16,562 nucleotides of DNA. Origin: a bacterium (GTDB taxonomy: Bacteria; UBA9089; JASEIO01). This document shows positions 1 through 7,121 of the stretch, one piece after another (within the stretch, counting starts at the first letter, position 1; each line of letters opens with the position of its first letter). Made by a program: the position numbers and the translations under genes. The notes below the pieces were generated by a model. The model was not told where the DNA came from, made no database searches, and saw only the letters and a list, made by a program, of their open reading frames with translations. Where the stretch lies: the NCBI GenBank assembly GCA_030017475.1, contig JASEIO010000029.1:1-16562 (forward strand), written 5' to 3'.

Positions 1-1
1 C

Positions 2-49
2 TTTTATGATGGTAAACTCGAAAAACTTGCAATTAGATTAACCTCTTGA
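2..49 (+). CDS. Possible 3' end of an upstream gene (partial)
   Basis: One plus-strand frame is open from the window edge to a TGA at 47-49 and reads as a plausible 15-residue C-terminus (ends LEKLAIRLTS). It lies in the same direction as the following cluster and stops about 50 bp before the promoter at 100. The fragment is too short to name, and an open frame of this length is expected by chance, so this is a weak call. Confidence 0.25.
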   Translation, partial: FYDGKLEKLAIRLTS

Positions 50-99
50 TTTGTGGAAAACGGTGCCGTCATTATAGTCAATCTAATTAAAGATTTTCC

Positions 100-128
100 T
101 TGACTTTAGGGAAAGAGTTTAGTAAAAT
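100..128 (+). promoter_or_regulatory. Sigma-70-type promoter for the TPR-to-inositol cluster
   Basis: TTGACT at 100-105 and TAAAAT at 123-128 are separated by exactly 17 bp, close to the housekeeping consensus. Transcription would start near 135. This matters for gene starts: the TTG of the -35 box is also the first possible start codon of the downstream frame, and the ATG at 127 overlaps the -10 box, so neither is likely used from this promoter. A weaker second candidate (TTGTGG 51-56, 16 bp, TATAGT 73-78) would give a longer leader. Confidence 0.6.
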
Positions 129-144
129 GGATGTGGAGTGGAAG

Positions 145-1845
145 ATGGCAGAAGATAATAAAGATATGGATGAAATAAGTCTCTTGCTTCAGGATTTAGA
201 GGAAAAGGAACCTACGTCTTCATCTGCAGAGAAAAAAAAGGAAGAGGTAGTAGATTTGGAAGAAGATGAGTTATTACCGTTAGAGGAGGAGTTAGAAGAA
301 GGGATAGAGCTAAAGGATGAGAAAAAGAAAGGATTTTTGGAAAATTTGAGGTCCCGTATTAAATGGATTCCTATTAAAGTGGGTATTTTCTTCCTTATTG
401 CCTTTTTGGGCATAGGAGTCAGTTCATATTTCCTCACCAAGGGACTGAAGACAAAAAGGCATGTAAGGAAAGGGACTGAGTTTATAAATCGAGGAGAGTT
501 TGAACTGGCAGAACAGGAGTTGGATAAGGCATTATCTTCTTGTTTTAGTGAGGATAAAGTCTTAAACCAATTTGGAGAGACCTATTTAAAAAATAGAGAG
601 TTAGTCAGAGCCTATAATAAATTAAAGAAGGCATTGGGAGTTAATCCTAAAAATATACCTGCTCAGTATAATCTCTCACATCTTTATATTTTAAGAGGTG
701 AGTTATCTAAGGTAGAAGAGATATGTGAAAACATCCTTATAAATAAACCCAAGGATAAATTCGCCTTGGTTACGTTGGCGGATGTATGTTTGAAATTGGG
801 TAATTTTAAGAAGGCAAGTTTTTTTGCCCATAAGGCTATAGAGGTTTCGCCAAAGAACAAAAAGGCTCTTCTTGTGTTACTTAAGACTTATATAGAAGAG
901 GGGAAATATGAAGATGCTCTAAAGATCCATAGATATCTCTATAACCTCTCGGAAGGCAAGATATTTGACCCTCATTCATTAACCCGGTTAGGGGCTTTCT
1001 ATCTTCAAAAGGACCCTGAAACTTCAGAAAAATTACTTAAGCTTGCAACAAAGAGGAATATACCAAAGGCCTACTATTATCTTGGAAGGATATATCTTAA
1101 AAAAGGAGAATTGAATCAAGCTCTGTCTTCCTTAAAGAAGGCAGTTTCGCAATTAACATTCGAGGATCCCCTGTATAGTGAAACCTATAGTCTATTAGGA
1201 AAGATTCACTTAAAATGTGGTATGCTAAGGAAGGCAGAAGAGGAATTACAGGAGGCTATAAATTCTAATTCTAAGAATGGAGAAGCAAATTTTGATTTAG
1301 GAAATGTATATTATAACCTTGGCGAGATTGAGCGTGCTATCCCTTTTTATGAAAAGGCAGAGCATCTTGGGGTTACAGAGGAATTATTATATTATAACTT
1401 AGGGGTTGGTTATTATCAAGCAAAAAGATATGATGATGCCCTCCGACGTTTTAGCATGTTACGCTCCTCTCCAAATGTATGTTATAATCTGGGGAATACC
1501 TGTTTACACTTGGATATGTTAGAACAGGCAAAGGTAAAGTATCAAGAAGTTATTATGAAGGATAAACATGCTTTGCATGATCAGGTTCATTTCATAAGTG
1601 CTGCGGAAGAAAAGGATATTTATAGAAGATTAAGGAAGGCCTATAACAATATTGGAGTAGTATATGAAAAGTTAAAGGATGAAAAGCAGGCTATGCTTTC
1701 CTATTCTCAATCAGCTGAATGTGCCTCTTTCTTTGGCAAAGGTAGAAATCTCGCAAGAGAAAACCTTAATAGGGTTTTTTTAGGAAGGCCCATTTTATCT
1801 ATTGAGTCGGCAATCTATGATGAGGTGGAGAAAAGATATAGATAA
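145..1845 (+). CDS. Membrane-anchored tetratricopeptide-repeat protein
   Basis: The start is placed at ATG 145 because GGAG at 135-138 sits 6 nt upstream and the earlier in-frame TTG (100) and ATG (127) coincide with promoter elements. This gives 566 residues. Visible parts: an acidic, Glu/Lys-rich N-terminal segment (about residues 1-70), one hydrophobic membrane segment (about 75-97) flanked by basic residues on both sides, then roughly ten or eleven TPR units to near the C-terminus, with repeated patterns such as LGxxYxxxGExxxAxxxxxKA. TPR arrays are protein-protein interaction scaffolds; no catalytic domain is visible. Which side of the membrane carries the TPRs is unclear because both flanks are basic. 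It is the first gene of the cluster and its stop codon abuts the next start. A role in assembling an envelope complex is possible but is inference only. Confidence 0.85.
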   Translation: MAEDNKDMDEISLLLQDLEEKEPTSSSAEKKKEEVVDLEEDELLPLEEELEEGIELKDEKKKGFLENLRSRIKWIPIKVGIFFLIAFLGIGVSSYFLTKGLKTKRHVRKGTEFINRGEFELAEQELDKALSSCFSEDKVLNQFGETYLKNRELVRAYNKLKKALGVNPKNIPAQYNLSHLYILRGELSKVEEICENILINKPKDKFALVTLADVCLKLGNFKKASFFAHKAIEVSPKNKKALLVLLKTYIEEGKYEDALKIHRYLYNLSEGKIFDPHSLTRLGAFYLQKDPETSEKLLKLATKRNIPKAYYYLGRIYLKKGELNQALSSLKKAVSQLTFEDPLYSETYSLLGKIHLKCGMLRKAEEELQEAINSNSKNGEANFDLGNVYYNLGEIERAIPFYEKAEHLGVTEELLYYNLGVGYYQAKRYDDALRRFSMLRSSPNVCYNLGNTCLHLDMLEQAKVKYQEVIMKDKHALHDQVHFISAAEEKDIYRRLRKAYNNIGVVYEKLKDEKQAMLSYSQSAECASFFGKGRNLARENLNRVFLGRPILSIESAIYDEVEKRYR

Positions 1846-2817
1846 ATGAGAGCAGTAGCCTTAATATCTGGTGGGTTAGACTCCGCTTTAGCAGCAAAGT
1901 TGATAATCGATCAAGGGATTGAGGTAATTGGGGTAAACATGTTATCCCCTTTCTTTGACAATTCACATATGGCGAAGGATTGTTGTCGTGAATTGAAAAT
2001 CCCTTTACAGATAATTGATATCTCTTCGGAATACTTAGATATAATAAAAAATCCAAGGTATGGATTTGGAAAAAACCTAAATCCCTGTATTGATTGCCAT
2101 GCATTTATGCTAAAGAAGGCAGGGAGGTATATGGATGAAATTAAAGCCAGCTTCCTTATAACAGGAGAAGTTCTTGGAGAAAGACCAAAGTCACAGTCAA
2201 GATTTGCCTTGCATGTAGTAGGGAAGGAATCAGGTTACGGATCCCTGGTTCTAAGACCTCTTTCAGCTCTTTTATTAGAAGAGACTTATCCTGAAGAAAA
2301 GGGTTTGGTTTCGCGTCGCATGTTACTTTCACTCCATGGCAGATCAAGAAGACCTCAACTTGAATTAGCAAGGAGATTTGGGCTTACTCGTTTTTTGACC
2401 CCTGCCTCGGGTTGTCTTTTAACCGATCGATGTTTTTCTCGAAGACTTAGAGATTTGATGAATCACTCTGAATTGACGCTTTCGGATGTAGAACTTTTAA
2501 AAATAGGACGCCATTTTAGGATAAGTGAAACGTGTAAGATTGTTATTGGAAGAAATAAACAGGAAAATGAATCACTGCTTAGATTAGTAAAATCAGGCGA
2601 TTTATGTATTTCCGTGGAAGGGTATAAGGGGCCAATAGGTATTACGAGAGGAGAGATTACTCCGGATATAATACTTCGATCCTCTTCTTTATGTGTAAGA
2701 TACTCAGATGCACCAACAGATGCTAAGGTGAAGGTAAAATATATTTTGAGTAAGAAAACAGGTCAGGTTTTGGTTAAAGGAGAAGATGCCACCCATCTTG
2801 GGATAACGATGATTTAG
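1846..2817 (+). CDS. PP-loop ATPase, probable tRNA sulfur transferase with NFACT-R-like C-terminus
   Basis: The protein has 323 residues. The N-terminus carries the PP-loop SGGLDS (residues 8-13), which in this superfamily adenylates a base or carboxylate with ATP, as in the tRNA thiolases MnmA, ThiI and TtcA. A CxxC pair (C81, C84, in NPCIDCH), the motif TGEVLGERPKSQ (106-117) and a third cysteine (C190, in PASGCLLTD) follow. The C-terminal third contains a GRHF element, then KIVIGRN-x3-EN (231-241) and YSDAP (286-290), which resembles the RNA-binding NFACT-R/DUF814 domain. The likely role is ATP-dependent thiolation of a tRNA uridine; the position modified cannot be told. It lacks the MnmA-type overall layout. 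The ATG directly follows the TAA of the TPR gene, so translation is probably coupled. Confidence 0.72.
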   Translation: MRAVALISGGLDSALAAKLIIDQGIEVIGVNMLSPFFDNSHMAKDCCRELKIPLQIIDISSEYLDIIKNPRYGFGKNLNPCIDCHAFMLKKAGRYMDEIKASFLITGEVLGERPKSQSRFALHVVGKESGYGSLVLRPLSALLLEETYPEEKGLVSRRMLLSLHGRSRRPQLELARRFGLTRFLTPASGCLLTDRCFSRRLRDLMNHSELTLSDVELLKIGRHFRISETCKIVIGRNKQENESLLRLVKSGDLCISVEGYKGPIGITRGEITPDIILRSSSLCVRYSDAPTDAKVKVKYILSKKTGQVLVKGEDATHLGITMI

Positions 2818-2819
2818 TA

Positions 2820-3983
2820 ATGTTACATCAAACCTTGGTAGAGATCAATTTAGATAAGATCTTCTATAATGTACAGGAGATTAAAAGGATAGTAGGAGAT
2901 AAGATTCAAATTATGTCCATAGTAAAGGCAGATGCCTATGGACATGGATTGATTGAGGTAGCAAAAACGGTCATAAAAGCAGGTAGTAATTGGTTGGGGG
3001 TAGCTAATTTACAGGAGGCTGTGGAATTAAGAAAAAATGGCATAGTTTCTCCTATCCTTATTTTAGGAACAATTAGACCAAGTGATGCCAAGGATGTTAT
3101 AAAATTCAGGATTACCCCTTCTGTTTTTACAATGGATTTGGCAAAAGCCCTATCACGCATTTCAGATGAAGAGACAAGAATTCATATTAAGGTTGATACT
3201 GGAATGGGGAGGTTTGGAGTACCAATTGATGAAGCAGAGAAGTTTATAAAGCTAATAGTTACGCTTCCTAAAATAAAAATAGAAGGATTGTTTTCCCATT
3301 TAGCTACTTCGGATTGTTTGGATAAGAGTTATGCAATCGCTCAATTTGCTCACTTTCAATCCTTAGTCAGTCAATTGGAGAAAAAAGGGATTAATATCCC
3401 CATTAAACATATAGCCAATTCCGGAGCTATTTTAGATCTACAAGATATGTGGCTTGATTTGGTTAGGCCAGGTATTGCGATTTATGGACTCTTCCCCTCG
3501 TCTGAGGTTTCTCGCATGGTCACCCTTTATCCAGCAATGGAGTTTAAGACAAAGGTTTGTTATTTGAAAAAACTACCTAAAGATTCTGCTGTCTCTTATG
3601 GCAGAACCTATATGACCAAAAGAGAAACTCTAATAGCTATTCTACCAGTTGGCTATGCCAATGGATTAAGTCACTCCTTATCAAATAAGGGAGAGGTTTT
3701 AATTAAAGGAAGGAGGTGCAAAATTATTGGTCGGGTAACCATGGATTTTTGTATGGTGGATGTAACGGATGTACCAGGGGTTAAAGTTGGAGATGAGGTA
3801 GTTATATTTGGATCTCAAGGAGATGAGCGGATAGATGTAGATGAAATAGCAGAGAAAATCTCTACAATAAATTATGAAATCGTTTGCATGGTAGGAAATT
3901 GTAATAAAAGGGTATACATCAAAAGTGAAAAATCCAAAGCACAAGATACGAAACTTAAAATTAAGAAGGGAGGCGTAAGGTGA
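2820..3983 (+). CDS. alr: Alanine racemase
   Basis: This PLP-dependent enzyme interconverts L- and D-alanine and supplies D-Ala for peptidoglycan. The 387-residue product has the fold-type III signature VKADAYGHG, with the PLP-binding lysine at K36. VDTGMGRFGV follows (125-134), then RPGIAIYG (216-223) and VSYGRTY (258-264), where Y260 is the expected catalytic tyrosine of the second domain. NYEIVC near 351-356 is the conserved active-site segment. The body ends about residue 368 (KRVYIK); the last 19 residues are Lys/Ser-rich, resemble nothing in the family, and come from DNA that looks like a short intergenic repeat. The gene starts 2 nt after the previous stop and overlaps the next gene by 4 nt. 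Confidence in the function is very high. Confidence 0.96.
   Translation: MLHQTLVEINLDKIFYNVQEIKRIVGDKIQIMSIVKADAYGHGLIEVAKTVIKAGSNWLGVANLQEAVELRKNGIVSPILILGTIRPSDAKDVIKFRITPSVFTMDLAKALSRISDEETRIHIKVDTGMGRFGVPIDEAEKFIKLIVTLPKIKIEGLFSHLATSDCLDKSYAIAQFAHFQSLVSQLEKKGINIPIKHIANSGAILDLQDMWLDLVRPGIAIYGLFPSSEVSRMVTLYPAMEFKTKVCYLKKLPKDSAVSYGRTYMTKRETLIAILPVGYANGLSHSLSNKGEVLIKGRRCKIIGRVTMDFCMVDVTDVPGVKVGDEVVIFGSQGDERIDVDEIAEKISTINYEIVCMVGNCNKRVYIKSEKSKAQDTKLKIKKGGVR
3968..3973 (+). promoter_or_regulatory. Ribosome binding site that fixes a GTG start
   Basis: GGGAGG lies 6 nt before the GTG at 3980 and within the alr 3' end. It selects the GTG, which overlaps the alr stop (GTGA), over the ATG at 3989. 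Family members begin with the equivalent of this residue (MIEM-x-VAG), which agrees. Confidence 0.7.
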
Positions 3984-4453
3984 TTGAAATGAATGTAGCG
4001 GGTGTGGCGCTTGATCCAAATACAAATATGCCCATAGTTATCTTAAGGGAGGATGGTGGTAAAAAGATTCTACCTATTTGGGTAGGGATCTTTGAAGCAC
4101 AAAGCATCTTATTTGCCTTAGAAAAGGTAAAGCTTCCGAGACCATTTACCCATGATTTGTTGAAGTCTGTGATTGAGAATTTGGGTGCGAAGGTAGAAAG
4201 GATTGTAATTAATGCTATAAAAGATGATACATACTTTGCCAGGATAAATCTTATTATAAATGGAAGTAAGGTAGAGATTGATTCCAGACCTTCAGATGCT
4301 ATTGCTTTGGCATTACGTACCTCTTCTCCGATCTATGTTCACGATCCAGTGATTAATGTTGCTACTATGCCACCAAATCCTATTGATGATGAGGAGGTAA
4401 AAAGATTTAAAGAAAGATTAAAGGATTTTAAGTTAGAGGATTTAGGGCAGTAG
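3980..4453 (+). CDS. Bifunctional nuclease family protein (DUF151)
   Basis: The product has 157 residues. It opens with IEMNVAGVALDP, continues with MPIVILREDGGKKILPIWVG, then EAQSILFALE and RPFTHDLL, and carries SRPSDAIALALRT (about 101-113). These are the hallmarks of the DUF151 / BFN domain. Characterised plant and bacterial members are reported to act as nucleases or to influence growth and stress responses, but no physiological role is settled for most bacterial copies. The start is GTG and overlaps the alr stop codon, so the two are translationally coupled. The length is normal for bacterial members; many add a UVR domain at the C-terminus, which is absent here. Confidence 0.9.
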   Translation: MIEMNVAGVALDPNTNMPIVILREDGGKKILPIWVGIFEAQSILFALEKVKLPRPFTHDLLKSVIENLGAKVERIVINAIKDDTYFARINLIINGSKVEIDSRPSDAIALALRTSSPIYVHDPVINVATMPPNPIDDEEVKRFKERLKDFKLEDLGQ

Positions 4454-4481
4454 AGTATTTACAATTGCAAGGAGCCAGAAG

Positions 4482-5468
4482 GTGGATGTTTCGGTTCTTG
4501 GAGAATTTGGATTGATTGATAGAATACGCAGAAGTGTTGGTAAAGATATACATAGGGATGTACTTGTAGGTATAGGTGATGATTGTGGAGTAATTGAAAT
4601 AGGGCATGACAAATTGTTATTATTTACTACAGATATGTTAGTGGAAGAGGTCCATTTTAGTCAGAAAACCTATACCCCATATCAAATTGGGTGGAAGGCA
4701 TTAGCAGTGAATATAAGTGATATAGCAGCAATGGGAGGTTTGCCGAAACACTGTTTGGTTGCCTTAGGTTTACCCTCTAATTTATCTACAAATTTTGTGG
4801 ATGAGTTATATAAAGGAATAAGCAAAATTGGAGCAGAATTTGAAGTAGATATAGTGGGTGGAGATATTGTGAAATCGCGCTTCTTAGTAATTAACATCTC
4901 ACTTTTAGGTGAGGTGAAAAGGGAATATCTTAAAAGACGCAGTGAGGCACATGTTGGGGATAAGGTAGCTGTTACAGGCACAATAGGAGATTCTGCTTGC
5001 GGGTTAGCGATCCTACAAGATAATAGGGAGGTAATAGAGGAGATCAAAGGACATGTAATTCAAAAACATATATTTCCATATCCCAGGGTGCGTGAGGCAC
5101 AAGTGATTAGAGGATTAGCTAATTCAATGATTGATCTTTCAGATGGTTTGGCAAGTGATGTAATGCAAATTGCTAAGGCAAGTAGTGTAGGAGTAAATAT
5201 ATTCATAGATAAACTACCTATTTCACCTGAGACTCGAATGATAGCAGAGGTACTTTCTAAAGATCCAAGAGACTTAGCATTATATGGTGGGGAAGATTAT
5301 GAGTTGCTGTTTACTATAGATGAGGAGAATCTGCGGAGATTAGACATTCCTATAACAATTATAGGAGAAATCACTTCAAGAACCCAGGGTTTAAAACTTA
5401 TAGATGAATTAGGAAATTCCGAAGATTTGGTTCCGAAGGGATATGAACACCTTACAGGTAGTAACTAA
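4482..5468 (+). CDS. thiL: Thiamine-monophosphate kinase
   Basis: ThiL phosphorylates thiamine monophosphate to thiamine diphosphate with ATP, the last step of cofactor synthesis. The 328-residue product has the family layout: N-terminal GEFGLIDRI (7-15), the ATP/Mg site GIGDDCGVIE (30-39), TTDMLVEEVHF (49-59), NISDIAAMGG (77-86), VGGDIVKS (125-132), DLSDGLASDV (218-227) and GGEDYELL (269-276). The metal-binding aspartates in GDD, TTDM, GGD and DLSDG are all present. The start is GTG at 4482, chosen because AAGGAG at 4469-4474 sits 7 nt upstream and the N-terminus matches family length. There is a 28-nt gap from the nuclease gene, and the last 26 nt overlap tsaE. No other thiamine gene is in the window. 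A thiL-tsaE-tsaB-rimI order is a familiar bacterial neighbourhood. Confidence 0.95.
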   Translation: MDVSVLGEFGLIDRIRRSVGKDIHRDVLVGIGDDCGVIEIGHDKLLLFTTDMLVEEVHFSQKTYTPYQIGWKALAVNISDIAAMGGLPKHCLVALGLPSNLSTNFVDELYKGISKIGAEFEVDIVGGDIVKSRFLVINISLLGEVKREYLKRRSEAHVGDKVAVTGTIGDSACGLAILQDNREVIEEIKGHVIQKHIFPYPRVREAQVIRGLANSMIDLSDGLASDVMQIAKASSVGVNIFIDKLPISPETRMIAEVLSKDPRDLALYGGEDYELLFTIDEENLRRLDIPITIIGEITSRTQGLKLIDELGNSEDLVPKGYEHLTGSN

Positions 5469-5907
5469 TAGTGCTATCCAAACCCACAAGTTAGGGAAAA
5501 AGGTAGGGGAGTTACTGGAAGAAGGAGATATTATCTCTTTAGTTGGTGAATTAGGAGTAGGAAAAACCTGCTTTACTCAAGGAATAGCCAAGGGTTTAAA
5601 AATTAAAGACTATGTAAATAGCCCTACTTTTATCATTATAAAATGTTACGAAGGAAGATTACCCCTTTACCACTTTGATCTTTATAGGATTCATTCACTT
5701 CGAGAACTTTATGAAATAGGGTATGAGGAATATCTCTATGGCAAAGGAGTGACTGTTATTGAATGGGGAGAAAAGATAAAGGGATTGTTACCAGATACCT
5801 ATTTAAGGGTAGAGATTGACTGGTTGGCATATACAACTCGTTGTTTTTCATTTGCCCCTTTTTCGGAACATTTTCAACAACTAATTACCCACCTTTCTTA
5901 TATCTGA
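5443..5907 (+). CDS. tsaE: tRNA t6A37 synthesis ATPase TsaE
   Basis: TsaE is the small P-loop ATPase that works with TsaB and TsaD to transfer threonylcarbamoyl to A37 of ANN-decoding tRNAs. The 154-residue product has Walker A GELGVGKT (35-42), the conserved NSPTF segment (59-63), HFDLYR (77-82) and the IEWGEK motif (106-111). The ATG at 5443 lies inside the end of thiL (26-nt overlap). An AAGGG at 5436-5440 is only 2 nt before it, so initiation is probably coupled to thiL translation. The next in-line gene is tsaB. TsaD and TsaC/TsaC2 are not in this window. Confidence 0.94.
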   Translation: MNTLQVVTNSAIQTHKLGKKVGELLEEGDIISLVGELGVGKTCFTQGIAKGLKIKDYVNSPTFIIIKCYEGRLPLYHFDLYRIHSLRELYEIGYEEYLYGKGVTVIEWGEKIKGLLPDTYLRVEIDWLAYTTRCFSFAPFSEHFQQLITHLSYI

Positions 5908-5916
5908 AGCAAAGTT

Positions 5917-6609
5917 ATGAAGATACTGGGAATTGAAACTTCGACCTCTATTGGAAGTGTAGCTATTGTTTCATCGAATAGTTTATTAGCAACCTATACA
6001 TGTCAAGATAGGTTGACTCACGCTTCATGGTTAATGGAGGCTATAGATAAAAAGGTACTTTTAGATGCAGGGCTTGATATAAATGACATAAATGGTATCT
6101 CAGTATCTATTGGTCCAGGGTCATTTACTGGTATACGAATTGGAATGGCAGTTGGGAAAGGTTTAGCTCAAAGCTTAAATATCCCAATCGTTGGGATTTC
6201 TACCTTAGATGGATTGGCCTATAATTTGGTATATACTAAAGATCTTATTTGCCCAATTATTGATGCTAAGAGAAAAGAGGTATATACAGCATTATACAGA
6301 GGTCAGAGGGGAGAAGGGGGAAGGGAGAGGTTGATTAGATTGACTGATTATTTGGTTATCACACCTTCTGAGTTATTGAGTATGATCAAAGAGAAGGTAA
6401 TATTTTTAGGAGACGGGGTAGAGATTTATGGCCCACTAATAAAAGGGATTCTTCGAGATAGAGCCAGCATTATTAAAGATTACCTTCCTTCTGCCGAAAA
6501 TATAGCCTATTTAGGATTAAAAGAGATACAAAATGGAAAGGGGGGAGATCTATTTTCTATAAGTCCTTTATACATAAGACCACCAGATGCAGAGATAAAG
6601 ATGGGTTAA
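5917..6609 (+). CDS. tsaB: tRNA t6A37 synthesis subunit TsaB
   Basis: TsaB is the inactive ASKHA-fold paralogue that dimerises with TsaD in the t6A37 complex. The 230-residue product starts with MKILGIETST, where the ASKHA phosphate-1 loop is recognisable, and has the family signature SIGPGSFTGIRIG (64-76). DAKRKEVYTALY follows, and the protein ends in the typical PLYIRPPDAEIK. It lies 9 nt after tsaE. The stop TAA (6607-6609) is immediately followed by the conserved RimI N-terminus in the -1 frame. TsaB-RimI fusion proteins are known in other bacteria, so this junction may be more than a simple gene boundary. Confidence 0.94.
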   Translation: MKILGIETSTSIGSVAIVSSNSLLATYTCQDRLTHASWLMEAIDKKVLLDAGLDINDINGISVSIGPGSFTGIRIGMAVGKGLAQSLNIPIVGISTLDGLAYNLVYTKDLICPIIDAKRKEVYTALYRGQRGEGGRERLIRLTDYLVITPSELLSMIKEKVIFLGDGVEIYGPLIKGILRDRASIIKDYLPSAENIAYLGLKEIQNGKGGDLFSISPLYIRPPDAEIKMG

Positions 6610-6611
6610 TC

Positions 6612-7121
6612 ATTCGACCAATTAAAAGACAAGATATCAAAGAGGTTTTAGAAATTGAAATGGTTTCCTTTCCCATTCCTTGGACAGAAAGGATGTTCCG
6701 TCAAGAATTGAAGAATCGGATGTCTAGGTTCTTTGTGGCAGAAGTAGAAGGTAAAATCGTAGGATATGGAGGTTTTTGGCTTATATTCGATGAGGCCCAT
6801 ATTGTAAATATAGCTGTTCATCCTGGAGCGAGAGGAAGAAAGATAGGGTCAAGAATATTGGCCCACCTAATTCATTGGGTTAAAAAAAGGGATATTGCGA
6901 GGATAGTTTTGGAGGTAAGGGATTCTAACAGGCCAGCCAAGAATTTATATAAAAAGTTTGGATTTATACCCATTGGGATAAGGAAGAGATATTATACTGA
7001 TACAAAAGAGGACGCAATAGTTATGGGTCTCATCTTAAGAGGAGAAAATGGTCAGGGTGAGATTTGCCCCTGCCCCAACTGGGGCATTGCACATTGGAGG
7101 AGCAAGAACTGCCTTATTTAA
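6612..7121 (+). CDS. rimI: GNAT acetyltransferase RimI-like, non-canonical start
   Basis: RimI acetylates the N-terminal alanine of ribosomal protein S18 and is often encoded beside tsaB. The product shows a GNAT fold: EAHIVNIAVHPGARGRKIGSRIL contains strand beta4 and the acetyl-CoA loop, and DSNRPAKNLYKKFGF is the classic RimI motif B. The first canonical start is ATG 6660, but the frame upstream encodes IIRPIKRQDIKEVLEIE, which is exactly the usual beta1-alpha1 opening of the family, so a start at 6660 would delete it. Upstream there is no in-frame ATG, GTG or TTG. I place the start at ATT 6612; ATC 6609 is also possible, and TTA at 6606 could be a lost TTG. A -1 frameshift from tsaB is an alternative. 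The C-terminus overlaps gltX by 74 nt and its last 25 or so residues are not conserved-looking. Confidence 0.8.
   Translation: MRPIKRQDIKEVLEIEMVSFPIPWTERMFRQELKNRMSRFFVAEVEGKIVGYGGFWLIFDEAHIVNIAVHPGARGRKIGSRILAHLIHWVKKRDIARIVLEVRDSNRPAKNLYKKFGFIPIGIRKRYYTDTKEDAIVMGLILRGENGQGEICPCPNWGIAHWRSKNCLI

Noticed and set aside
31-88. Inverted repeat AATTAGATT / AATCTAATT upstream of the TPR gene
   Set aside because: The arms are 9 bp, AT-rich and 40 nt apart with no U-run, so neither a terminator nor an operator can be claimed.
189-440. Minus-strand frame rich in Ser and Phe opposite the TPR gene
   Set aside because: It is the antisense of a Glu/Lys-rich segment, which gives Ser/Phe runs automatically.
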